NCBI GenBank assembly: GCA_016866215.1
Contig: VGNE01000008.1
Span: 30,924-94,923, forward strand
Length of the DNA stretch: 64,000 nt
Direction: 5' to 3'
DNA from: Chloroflexota bacterium
Lineage (GTDB): Bacteria; Chloroflexota; Anaerolineae; Anaerolineales; Villigracilaceae
Position 1 is the first letter of the stretch; each line of letters starts with the position of its first letter. Shown piece after piece: positions 37,322 through 45,045 of the stretch. A model generated the notes under the pieces. It was not told the origin of the DNA. It did not search any database and saw only the letters and a list, made by a program, of their open reading frames with translations. The position numbers were made by a program, and so were the translations under genes.

Positions 37322-38721
37322 TTGCTTTTCCTCGCTTTACTTAATGCCTCGTCAAAACTTCTTTCGCCAACCTCCGATGGCGCAACCTCTGGGTCGCCAA
37401 AGAAATACTCAGAAAGAGTTTCGATTTCAGACGATGGCTTATAGAAGGCTATTCGTTTTTTAGTGGTAGTTCTTGGAGGCTCTGGCAAGTCAGGCACAAA
37501 TTTTTGCTCGTCTTCTTGCGAACCTCTAACCTTGCTCCATTTTTTCACACTTTTCACAATGTCGGACGGTTCAGCAAGTTCCATCTTCTTAAAATTGTCA
37601 GCCGTGCCTTCTTCGTTGCCCTTCCATTTGTTTGTAAAGTTTGTGAACTGTTTCAATCCGTCCATCATTCGATCTAACGCTTTTTCGTATACATCGGAGT
37701 TGGTGTCTATATTGCGCTTGGTTGTCCCTAAAGGCAAACTTAGCGAGTTAGTGCTTGAAAATTTAACAACTCCCGCAACGGCTATGAATTGAGTATGGTA
37801 TTTGGGAACATCTCTTATCCCCCATCCAGTCAACCTCGATTTATCTCGATAAAGTACTACCCGATCATTGCATATTACAGTCCATCCAGCATTTTCGCTT
37901 TTTCGAGTGGGCTTATCTTTTTCCTCTTCCTCTTCTTTCTCAATTTCATTCGTTGAAGCCAATTCCCGATAAAAACCAACCACCATTTCTATAGAAACAT
38001 CCTTGATTTTCGCCTTGTAAACATAAGGCTGAATTTGATTGGGTAAATCAAAATCCTTATGGAAGAGCAATCGGAAATCGGACAAAGAGACTTCTGTGCC
38101 GTTCAGAAAAACCGTAAATCCTTTCATCAGAATGACTGCGAAAAAACGACCGATGTCTTCTCGCAATTCCTTCTCGAAATTCTTACCAACAAACTGCCTT
38201 GAAATGTTTTCATGCAATTCGTTCACTACGATACGCGTTCCGTCGCTTTCCAAACCGTCTTGTGTATCGGTTAGAGGCAACTCCCAATCTTCATCATTGG
38301 ATAACCAAGATGGAAGAATATCAACATAATATGAATATGGTTTATGTCTTGATGTAACTCGAGCTTTTGTCCCCATTTTAAATATGGCACGTTTCATCCC
38401 AATTCCATACATACCTACGGTTGGGATGTCTTTGTCTTGCCTTAAGTCCGCTCTCCCAAGTCGGAAGGCGCTTTCTTCTGCAATGCTTTTAGGAATGCCA
38501 CCGCAATTATCCTCAATAGAAAAAATCTTGTCCGTAATCGTAATTTTCGCCCAAAAACTTTCGTAAGGCTTTTGTTTATTCTTTGGCGGATGAATTCGTT
38601 GATGGCGCAAAATTCCATCAACGCAATTATCTAGCAGATCTAAAATCGCATCCTTTAGTTCAATATCTCTCGTAAGCATAGAGACAAAGAACGTTTTGCT
38701 CGGATAAGCTGAAGCACTCAT
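37318..38721 (-). CDS. GHKL-type ATPase (HATPase_c_3, MutL/Hsp90-like)
   Basis: The 467-residue protein has ELKDAILDLLDNCVDGILRH (N box, near 22), FSIEDNCGGIPKSIA (G1 box; Cys replaces the usual Gly in D-N-G-x-G) and TVGMYGIGMKRAIFKMG (G2 box, near 107). The remainder matches no second domain I know, except a charged linker (EIEKEEEEEKDKP). AGGAGG lies before the ATG. Stand-alone GHKL ATPases next to a cytosine methylase and Vsr are known from defence clusters that often also include Z1-domain genes; none are here. Confidence 0.82.
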   Translation of the reverse strand: MSASAYPSKTFFVSMLTRDIELKDAILDLLDNCVDGILRHQRIHPPKNKQKPYESFWAKITITDKIFSIEDNCGGIPKSIAEESAFRLGRADLRQDKDIPTVGMYGIGMKRAIFKMGTKARVTSRHKPYSYYVDILPSWLSNDEDWELPLTDTQDGLESDGTRIVVNELHENISRQFVGKNFEKELREDIGRFFAVILMKGFTVFLNGTEVSLSDFRLLFHKDFDLPNQIQPYVYKAKIKDVSIEMVVGFYRELASTNEIEKEEEEEKDKPTRKSENAGWTVICNDRVVLYRDKSRLTGWGIRDVPKYHTQFIAVAGVVKFSSTNSLSLPLGTTKRNIDTNSDVYEKALDRMMDGLKQFTNFTNKWKGNEEGTADNFKKMELAEPSDIVKSVKKWSKVRGSQEDEQKFVPDLPEPPRTTTKKRIAFYKPSSEIETLSEYFFGDPEVAPSEVGERSFDEALSKARKSK

Positions 38722-38755
38722 TTAGCCTCCTAGAAACTTGATTGCAAGAATCGGT

Positions 38756-39883
38756 TTATGGGATTTTCTTTATAATCACTCGAAGTATTGCCTCAGCCAA
38801 TATCGGACTTACACTATTCCCGATTTGTCTAAAGCTATGCCATTTCGATGGCGCAAATTGAAACCAGTCTGGAAAGCCTTGTAATCTAGCTGCTTCTCTT
38901 GGAGTAATAACTCGATGTGCTATTGGATGAATCGGGCGAACCGCTTGATAACTTCCTTTGTCTGTGCCAGTTCCCGCCCGAAGAGTCGGGCACAGTCCGT
39001 TCGGTATCAATCTGACAGACCTTGATACAGAATCGGTTTGTCCAGGCTTCAATGCCTTGTATCGTTTGTAAACTTCGGTAGAGTGACGTGTACCGAAATT
39101 ACCAGAAATCAAACCTTCTTCTTTGTATTTTCGGACGGCTTCTTCGTCTCCCATACCTTCGGGAATATTTCCATCTACATACTTTTTGAAGTAAGGATTC
39201 GATAAAGGCTTTACAAGTCGCCAACTATCCTCTTCACTGAGCCACTCACTATTAATTCGTGTCGGCAGTCCTTGAAGAGCCTTAGCAACCGTAGTAACTT
39301 CAGCAACTTTCTGTTTTTCAAAGCCTTCTTTCGTCAATTCGGATATGCTGTCGCGGCGATAACCAATAAAGAAAACACGCTCACGGCTTGTCGGAGCGCC
39401 GAAATCCGAAGCCTTGAATTTAATTGGGTCGAGAACTTCGTAGTCGTCTTTCACTTGCTTTAGCGCACTCTTACGTATCGCGTCGTATTGTTCGCCTAAA
39501 ATACCGAGCACGTTTTCAGCGACAAAAAATCTAGGTTTGCATTCTTTGACAAGTTTGAAAAACTTTACGAATAAATCGTTTCTTGGGTCGAGATGATTTC
39601 GACTTCCGATGACGCTAAATCCTTGACACGGAGGACCGCCGATTAAGCCGTCCAACTCTCCTTCGGCTAATCCCGCCTCCTTCATTAATTTTTTACCGCT
39701 CAATTTTGCAATGTCGGTATTCAAATGCTTGTATTTCGGAAAGTTGATTTCATGAGCCTTCATGGCGTGTTTGTCCCACTCTACTGCAAGTGCCAAGTCG
39801 AAACCAGCGCGAATTGCGCCCAGGCTCAACCCGCCTACGCCAGCGTACAAATCGATAACTTTAGGCTTCGAGTTACTTTTCAT
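38756..39883 (-). CDS. dcm: DNA (cytosine-5) methyltransferase
   Basis: Started at 39883 (375 residues; an ATG at 39913 is also possible). KVIDLYAGVGGLSLGAIRAGF is motif I, IGGPPCQGFSVIGSR has the catalytic Cys (motif IV) and FFVAENVLGIL is motif VI. Motif VIII lies near SRERVFFIGYRRD, and FRQIGNSVSPILAEAI is motif X. All functional motifs are intact. It is the first gene of a four-gene minus-strand operon (dcm, GHKL ATPase, unknown, vsr). No cognate restriction enzyme is obvious. Confidence 0.92.
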   Translation of the reverse strand: MKSNSKPKVIDLYAGVGGLSLGAIRAGFDLALAVEWDKHAMKAHEINFPKYKHLNTDIAKLSGKKLMKEAGLAEGELDGLIGGPPCQGFSVIGSRNHLDPRNDLFVKFFKLVKECKPRFFVAENVLGILGEQYDAIRKSALKQVKDDYEVLDPIKFKASDFGAPTSRERVFFIGYRRDSISELTKEGFEKQKVAEVTTVAKALQGLPTRINSEWLSEEDSWRLVKPLSNPYFKKYVDGNIPEGMGDEEAVRKYKEEGLISGNFGTRHSTEVYKRYKALKPGQTDSVSRSVRLIPNGLCPTLRAGTGTDKGSYQAVRPIHPIAHRVITPREAARLQGFPDWFQFAPSKWHSFRQIGNSVSPILAEAILRVIIKKIP

Positions 39884-40034
39884 GGCTTTCCCATATTTTA
39901 CCTTATTAGGCAAACGGTTTTATGGTAGCTTGCTACCAGACTGCACCCGCCCCTCGAAACAGAATCAACTTCCCCCGTCGAATGAGGCAGGGTTTTTCAT
40001 CCTAAAAACAATCATCGGGTAAAATACCGCCACC

Positions 40035-41759
40035 ATGTCAAACGAAACCACACAAGTTATTTACTCAATGAATCGGGTCGGCAAGATCGTCCCACCGAAC
40101 AAACAAATTCTGCGCGACATCTCGCTCGGCTTCTACCTCGGCGCCAAGATCGGCGTGCTCGGTCTCAACGGCGCGGGCAAATCCACCTTGCTGCGCATCA
40201 TGGCAGGCGTGGACAAAGACTACATCGGCGAGATCTCCCGCGCAGCGTCCAAAGGCTACACCGTCGGCTTGCTCGAGCAGGAACCGGTACTCGACGAAAG
40301 CAAGACCGTGATGGAAGTCGTCAAAGAGGCGGTCGCGCCCATCGTCGAAATGCTGGCGCGCTTCGATGAGGTCAACGCCAAGTTCGCCGAACCCGACGCC
40401 GACTTACCCTTCGGGTACGATGTCGACGCCCTCGTCGCCGAGCAAGCCAAACTGCAGGAGGGACTCGACAAGCACGACGCCTGGAACCTCGAAAGCCGCC
40501 TCGAACTCGCCATGGACGCCCTGCGCTGTCCGCCGTCGGATACGCCCATCAACGTCTGCTCTGGTGGAGAAAAGCGCCGCGTCGCGCTTACCCGACTCCT
40601 GCTCACCGAACCCGACATTCTCCTGCTCGACGAACCCACCAACCACCTCGACGCCGAGTCCGTGGCGTGGCTCGAACATCACCTGCGCGACTACAAAGGC
40701 ACCGTTATCGCCGTCACCCACGACCGCTACTTCCTCGACAACGTTGCAGGCTGGATCCTCGAACTCGACCGCGGCTACGGCATCCCCTACAAGGGCAACT
40801 ACTCCTCCTGGCTCGAACAAAAACAGCAACGCCTCGCGTTGGAAGAAAAATCCGAATCCAAACGACAAAAAACACTGGAACGCGAACTCGAATGGATTCG
40901 CATGTCGCCCAAGGCGCGTCAATCCAAAGGACAAGCCCGCGTCACTGCCTACGAAAAATTATTGAGTCAAGAAGCCGAAGCCCGCCGTGAAGAACTGGAA
41001 ATTTACATCCCGCCTGGACCGCGCCTCGGTGACGTCGTTTTTGAATTTGACAAAGTCACCAAGTCTTACGCCAGCCCCGTCAGCAATGGTGACGGGGGCG
41101 ACCGCCTCATTCTTGACGAGTTTTCTGCTTCTGTTCCCCCAGGCTCTATCGTCGGGATAGTGGGTCCCAACGGCGCAGGCAAGACCACCCTGCTCAAGAT
41201 GATCACAGGACAAGAAAAACCCGACAGCGGCACGGTCAAGATCGGCGAGACCGTCAAACTCTCGTACGTGGACCAGAACCGCACCCTCGACCCCGAGAAG
41301 ACCGTCTACGAAGAAATCTCGCAAGGCGCCGACTTCCTCGAATTGGGTAAGAGAAAAATCAACGCCCGCGCCTACTGCGCCTCGTTCAACTTCCAAGGCT
41401 CCGACCAGCAGAAGAAGGTTGGCATCCTCTCAGGCGGCGAGCGCAACCGCGTGCATCTCGCCAAGACCCTCACCGAAGGCGCCAACGTCATCCTGCTCGA
41501 CGAACCCACCAACGACCTCGACGTCAACACCCTGCGCGCCCTCGAAGAAGCCATCGAAGAATTTGCAGGCGTCGCCCTCGTCGTCAGCCACGACCGCTGG
41601 TTCCTCGACCGCATCTGCACCCACCTCATCGTGTTTGAGGGTGATTCGGTTGCGAAAATGTACATCGGTAACTGGTCCGATTACGAAACCATGATGGAAG
41701 AAAAATTTGGGAAAGACCTCACCCCGCATCGAGTGAAATATAGAACGTTGAAGAGATAA
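40035..41759 (+). CDS. ettA: ABC-F translation factor EttA
   Basis: The 574-residue protein has two ABC domains: GLNGAGKST near 39 and GPNGAGKTT near 378 (Walker A), CSGGEKRR near 178 and LSGGERNR near 470 (signatures), and ILLLDEPTNHLD and ILLDEPTNDLD (Walker B). A linker with ERELEWIRMSPKARQSKGQAR near 285 is the P-site tRNA interaction motif of EttA. It gates the ribosome according to energy status. Its 3' end (from about 41665) is copied seven times downstream to 56.4 kb and its 5' end once at 9088. Confidence 0.93.
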   Translation: MSNETTQVIYSMNRVGKIVPPNKQILRDISLGFYLGAKIGVLGLNGAGKSTLLRIMAGVDKDYIGEISRAASKGYTVGLLEQEPVLDESKTVMEVVKEAVAPIVEMLARFDEVNAKFAEPDADLPFGYDVDALVAEQAKLQEGLDKHDAWNLESRLELAMDALRCPPSDTPINVCSGGEKRRVALTRLLLTEPDILLLDEPTNHLDAESVAWLEHHLRDYKGTVIAVTHDRYFLDNVAGWILELDRGYGIPYKGNYSSWLEQKQQRLALEEKSESKRQKTLERELEWIRMSPKARQSKGQARVTAYEKLLSQEAEARREELEIYIPPGPRLGDVVFEFDKVTKSYASPVSNGDGGDRLILDEFSASVPPGSIVGIVGPNGAGKTTLLKMITGQEKPDSGTVKIGETVKLSYVDQNRTLDPEKTVYEEISQGADFLELGKRKINARAYCASFNFQGSDQQKKVGILSGGERNRVHLAKTLTEGANVILLDEPTNDLDVNTLRALEEAIEEFAGVALVVSHDRWFLDRICTHLIVFEGDSVAKMYIGNWSDYETMMEEKFGKDLTPHRVKYRTLKR

Positions 41760-41799
41760 AACCTACCCCGTCACACCTGCACCAACCGCAGGTGCGGTG

Positions 41800-41878
41800 T
41801 TGCGAGGAGGGCGCTCTCCCCGACGAAGCAATCCCCGACTCGATGAAGGGATTGCTTCTCGAAGACTCGCAATGACGA
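41800..41878. repeat. R1 palindrome after ettA
   Basis: TTGCGAGGAGGGCGCTC, GACGAAGCAATCCC and GGGATTGCTTCTCG end in ACTCGCAATGACG. It is an intergenic copy. Confidence 0.8.
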
Positions 41879-41887
41879 AAAATCATC

Positions 41888-42532
41888 ATGCTCACCAAAA
41901 AACGCACCCTCCTGATTTCCTCATTTCTTCTCCTGCCGATCATGTTGATCTGGTTCCAGATCACATCCACCTACCTCGGCGCCAAATGGGGGTACATCAT
42001 CGGACTGGTCGGCTACTGGACTTATTGTCTCTTCACTGCCTGGCTCATGGCTGGCTTCGACTGGACTTATTTCAAAAGCGCATGGAATGGACAAAGCGAG
42101 AATAAATATGCCAAATGGATTTTTCTGGCGGCGTTCATTCCCGTCATTCCCACCCTCTTCATTTCTTTCCTATATCCCCTCGCCAATCTGACTCTCGCAA
42201 CTTTGGCATTGGCTGTCTTCACGTCCGTCGTGAACGGTCCAATTGAAGAATTCTATTGGCGCGGCTTGTACCTCCTCGAATATCGCGATAACAGATGGAT
42301 TGGTTTCTTTCTATCCACGTTGTTGTTCGGTCTATGGCATTTCGCGGTCTGGTTTGCCAAAGGCGTGCATTACAACGGCGGTGTCCTTCCACTCGTTGGC
42401 GGCGCGTATGTGCTGGGATTGCTCTGGGCATGGGTCACGCGCTCGACGGGCAACTTCCGCGCCGCGGCATTCGCTCACATGGCGCTCAATCTCTTCGCCC
42501 TCACGGGTCTCTTTGTGGATAACGGGTTCTAA
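41888..42532 (+). CDS. CPBP-family intramembrane metalloprotease
   Basis: The 214-residue protein has several hydrophobic segments. VNGPIEEFYWRGLYLLEY near residue 115 is the E-E-x3-R motif, LLFGLWHFAVW near 144 has the first His, and AAAFAHMALNLFAL near 195 has the second His. These are the CPBP/Abi motifs. The family includes CAAX proteases and bacteriocin self-immunity proteins. It lies between ettA and the first ettA 3'-end relic, so it is the first cargo of the presumed insertion array. Confidence 0.87.
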   Translation: MLTKKRTLLISSFLLLPIMLIWFQITSTYLGAKWGYIIGLVGYWTYCLFTAWLMAGFDWTYFKSAWNGQSENKYAKWIFLAAFIPVIPTLFISFLYPLANLTLATLALAVFTSVVNGPIEEFYWRGLYLLEYRDNRWIGFFLSTLLFGLWHFAVWFAKGVHYNGGVLPLVGGAYVLGLLWAWVTRSTGNFRAAAFAHMALNLFALTGLFVDNGF

Positions 42533-42538
42533 TTCGTA

Positions 42539-42641
42539 ATGAACGTCGGCAACTGGTCCGATTACAAAACGATGATGCAGGAGAAATTCGGGAAAGATTT
42601 AACTCCGCACAGAGTCAAATACCGAACAATGAAACGGTAAC
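42539..42641 (+). pseudogene. ettA 3'-end relic 1
   Basis: The codons give VGNWSDYKTMMQEKF, GKDLTPHRVKYRTMKR and a stop. The intact gene ends IGNWSDYETMMEEKF, GKDLTPHRVKYRTLKR. DNA differs at many third positions, so this is not a recent copy of the local gene. It begins 7 nt after the protease stop. Confidence 0.85.
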
Positions 42642-42714
42642 GCGAGATTTATCTCGCAACTGCAAAGGCGACATGTTGCAGATTAACAATTAAACCGAGC
42701 AATAAGAAAACCTT

Positions 42715-42800
42715 AATGCGAATTACGCGAATGTGCGAATGACACGAATTTTCGCGTAATTCGCTCAATTCGTGTCATTCGCGTTAAAAAAACGCAATTA
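42715..42800. repeat. STR inverted repeat
   Basis: GCGAATTACGCGAATGTGCG and GAATGACACGAATTTTCGCG are followed by the inverse AATTCGTGTCATTCGCG. The words have periods of about 8-9 nt. Confidence 0.7.
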
Positions 42801-42837
42801 GGGAATGCTAGATTATTTAGCTAAGATGCAAAATGTC

Positions 42838-42944
42838 GCGGTACACACATCGGCAACGGGTCCGATTACGAATCCATGATGGAAGAGAAGTTTGGCAAGG
42901 ATTTGACTCCGCATTGAGTCAAATACCGCACGTTGAAGAGATAA
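42838..42944 (+). pseudogene. ettA 3'-end relic 2
   Basis: IGNGSDYESMMEEKF, GKDLTPH, stop, VKYRTLKR, stop. It carries one internal stop (CGA to TGA type change) and its synonymous differences are distinct from those of relic 1. Confidence 0.82.
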
Positions 42945-42952
42945 CAAAACTC

Positions 42953-43063
42953 GTGTCATTGCGAGACGGCGTTCGTCCGTCGAAGCAATCTCCCCGCCAC
43001 TGGGGATTGCTCACCTGCACTTGCGGCGCAGGTGCAAGTGTCGCAACAAGCGCTCGCAATGAC
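42953..43063. repeat. R1 palindrome
   Basis: GTCATTGCGAGACGGCG and GAAGCAATCTCCCC ... GGGGATTGCTCACC end in GCGCTCGCAATGAC. A nested CACCTGCACTTGCGGCGCAGGTGC hairpin is present. Confidence 0.8.
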
Positions 43064-43064
43064 A

Positions 43065-43883
43065 TCAAATAAGTTTTTTCAACACATCCATGATCTCCCC
43101 AAACTCGATATCCCTCGCGTAAAAATTTTCCCCCGAATACAACCGCCAGCGTTGAAGCATGATTTCATCCTCTCGAATTGCCGCCATGATGTTTTCCTTA
43201 TCTTCCAACGCCACAAGCGAGCCTCTGTGTTGCGCTGTGGCATTCAAAGCCGCCGCAAATAACTTTCTGTTTATCTTTTGCCTCTCCGCGATGATATACA
43301 CATCGTAAAAATCCCTCAAGCGGGTATTGAGAACGCCCCTGCGTAAAATCGTTTCCACCTTCTCCGCCAGCATTGTTTCAATGTTATACGCCCAAATCCC
43401 GATAACCCTGTCTTCAAAACTTGACTGAAAGGCATATCGAACTGCGCCTGGGGTCATCACATCGCCTGTCGTAATGTCGAATTTCAAGGGTGTATTGATT
43501 GACTCGTACCTTGCAATGATCGCCGCCCGAAAGCCGCCATACTCATCGTCATCTCGAATGGGTTCGATGGTGTCCAGCGTAAAAGTTGTATCATCACTTA
43601 ACTGCATGGAACAAATATCCAATAAGGCGGAGCGCAATGATTCTTCTGAAAGAGGGAAGCCCAAAACGGTCGCGTCCATGTCCATGGTGGTACGGCTGTC
43701 AATTCCCACCAGCGAAGCGATCAACATCCCGCCTTTGAGAACAAACTTGTCTTTGTATCGTGATTGAGAGATTCTTTCGAGCAAACGCTCCAGCATGAAA
43801 TTTTGCAAGACCGATTGGGCAGATACGTGATTCTTCAAAGCCAAATTTTTTATCCGCGCCTTGAACTGCATGGCTTTGCTCAT
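43065..43883 (-). CDS. AbiEii/AbiGii-like nucleotidyltransferase toxin
   Basis: The 272-residue protein has YKDKFVLKGGMLIASLVGIDSRTTMDMDATV near residues 42-72, with the G-G and D-M-D metal ligands intact. IETMLAEKVETILRRGVLNTRLRDFYDVYII near 185 contains the AbiEii lysine and R-D-x-Y-D motif. Unlike the copy at 19488 it is not frameshifted. It overlaps abiEi by 4 nt. In known systems the toxin modifies tRNA or other targets and gives phage abortive infection. Confidence 0.88.
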   Translation of the reverse strand: MSKAMQFKARIKNLALKNHVSAQSVLQNFMLERLLERISQSRYKDKFVLKGGMLIASLVGIDSRTTMDMDATVLGFPLSEESLRSALLDICSMQLSDDTTFTLDTIEPIRDDDEYGGFRAAIIARYESINTPLKFDITTGDVMTPGAVRYAFQSSFEDRVIGIWAYNIETMLAEKVETILRRGVLNTRLRDFYDVYIIAERQKINRKLFAAALNATAQHRGSLVALEDKENIMAAIREDEIMLQRWRLYSGENFYARDIEFGEIMDVLKKLI

Positions 43884-44491
43884 AAAAGAACCTCGATATA
43901 TTGCCTGACGATTTTCTGGATATGGAATCTCTTTGCATATTCGTAGAGCAAATTGATGTTTTTGTCTTTTCCCGCCGCATATCGTTTCAGGGCGTTGTTC
44001 ACATATTGAACGTCCATTTGATTCCTGCTTCGCAGGATGTCGCAGATTGTCCGTTCGAGATTCGTGACTCGAATTTCATTTCCGTGCGGCGATTGCATTG
44101 CAGCGACTCCAAGATCAAGTAGTTTTCGATTGACATAATAAATTTTATGTCCGCTCTCGTTCAGCAAAGACGAATGGTATCCGCTCGGCACAGTGACCGA
44201 ATACCGCAGCGGCGTCCTGTCCGTCAGATCATGCAGGAAGAGGGCGGTTTCGTGCGAGAAAACAGATGATTTGTATTTGGATTGGAAAATGAGCATTTCA
44301 TCTTCCATCGTGGACGGCGTTTTATACACTCCCCTGGATACCCGTTCGATCTCCCCGCTCTGTTCCAGGAGCGACAGGTAGACTCTGGGAATGTGAAATT
44401 GAGCCAGGTCGGATGTCAAAAGGATTCCGTTCTGGTTTTTTATTGCATTCCTCAGCCTTTCCAAGTGGCGTGATTTGTTTTTTACAACCAT
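43880..44491 (-). CDS. AbiEi-like antitoxin (type IV TA regulator)
   Basis: The start at 44491 gives 203 residues and is set by a TATAAT box 6 nt upstream; the longer frame (44527) would begin in the promoter. LERLRNAIKNQNGILLTSDLAQFHIPRVYLSLLEQSGEIERVSRGVYKT is the N-terminal winged helix. NEIRVTNLERTICDILRSRNQMDVQYVNNALKRY is the conserved C-terminal region. It is only distantly similar to the AbiEi at 18901. Confidence 0.88.
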   Translation of the reverse strand: MVVKNKSRHLERLRNAIKNQNGILLTSDLAQFHIPRVYLSLLEQSGEIERVSRGVYKTPSTMEDEMLIFQSKYKSSVFSHETALFLHDLTDRTPLRYSVTVPSGYHSSLLNESGHKIYYVNRKLLDLGVAAMQSPHGNEIRVTNLERTICDILRSRNQMDVQYVNNALKRYAAGKDKNINLLYEYAKRFHIQKIVRQYIEVLL

Positions 44492-44497
44492 ACTTAT

Positions 44498-44503
44498 ATT
44501 ATA
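44498..44503 (-). promoter_or_regulatory. -10 box TATAAT, 6 nt before ATG
   Basis: The minus strand reads TATGTATAAT, ATAAGT, ATG (44491). It is a leaderless-type start of the second AbiE pair. Confidence 0.6.
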
Positions 44504-44529
44504 CATAAAGTGAGTGTTTTTGTACATGC

Positions 44530-44699
44530 GATCTTTATCGCGGACTCGACCGCATCAGCGCCCGCCTCATCGTCTGCGAAGGGGATTCGCAAGCCAAAAT
44601 GTACACCGGCAATTGGTCCGATTACGAAACGATGATGAAGGAGAAATTCGGGAAGGATTTGGCTCCGCATCGGGTGAAATACAGGACGCTGAAGAGATA
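44530..44699 (+). pseudogene. ettA 3'-end relic 3 (longest)
   Basis: About 56 codons are open: LDRISARLIVCEGDSQAKMY, TGNWSDYETMMKEKF, GKDLAPHRVKYRTLKR and a stop. The intact gene has LDRICTHLIVFEGDSVAKMY. It retains the most sequence of all relics and is divergent at amino-acid and synonymous level. Confidence 0.87.
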
Positions 44700-44710
44700 A
44701 CCATCATTCC

Positions 44711-44810
44711 GTCATTGCGAGCCGCCGCTCTTGCTCTTTGGCGGCGAAGCAATCCCTTGATTGTGTAGGAGATTGCTTCAGGCGAAGAGCAAGTGCGCCC
44801 TCGCAATGAC
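44711..44810. repeat. R1 palindrome
   Basis: GTCATTGCGAGCCGCCGCTC and GGCGAAGCAATCCC ... GGAGATTGCTTCAGGC end in GCGCCCTCGCAATGACA. It lies between ettA relics 3 and 4. Confidence 0.8.
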
Positions 44811-44865
44811 ATGGCTGGCAACCGGCCCGGTCACGAAACTGTAATGATGGGGAAATTCGGGCAGC
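44809..44865 (+). pseudogene. ettA 3'-end relic 4 (degenerate)
   Basis: AGNRPGHETVMMGKFG resembles GNWSDYETMMEEKFG. It is weak but in the same orientation and position in the array. The rest of 44700-45045 has no gene. Confidence 0.45.
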
Positions 44866-45045
44866 GAGGCGGCGCGCCCCTTGAAAGCGATCCCTTACAT
44901 AACTGTCAATTGATTTCAAGCCGGCGCGGGGATGGGAAAGGTATAATGACTCATCGTCAATTTCAGAAATGGATATTCGACAAGTCGTTCGCCCGTTTTC
45001 TCCCGCTTCAACCTGGAAAAGGATCGAACCAAAAAGGAATCGCTG

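Noticed and set aside
40366..40965. Long open frames in other frames of ettA (for example 40366-40965 and 40404-40934 minus)
   Set aside because: They are shadows of a GC-rich, strongly codon-biased gene. Their peptides are low-complexity Ser/Thr/Pro or Arg-rich and the true frame has all ABC-F motifs.
42539..42641. Relic 1 as a real small gene (ATG to stop, about 33 codons)
   Set aside because: The peptide equals the EttA C-terminus and cannot fold alone. It is better explained as a gene-end relic.
44900..45045. Upstream extension of the surface protein gene or a separate small gene
   Set aside because: Frames here have no start signals, and the region includes the tail of ettA relic 4 and a TATAAT that fits only as a promoter.
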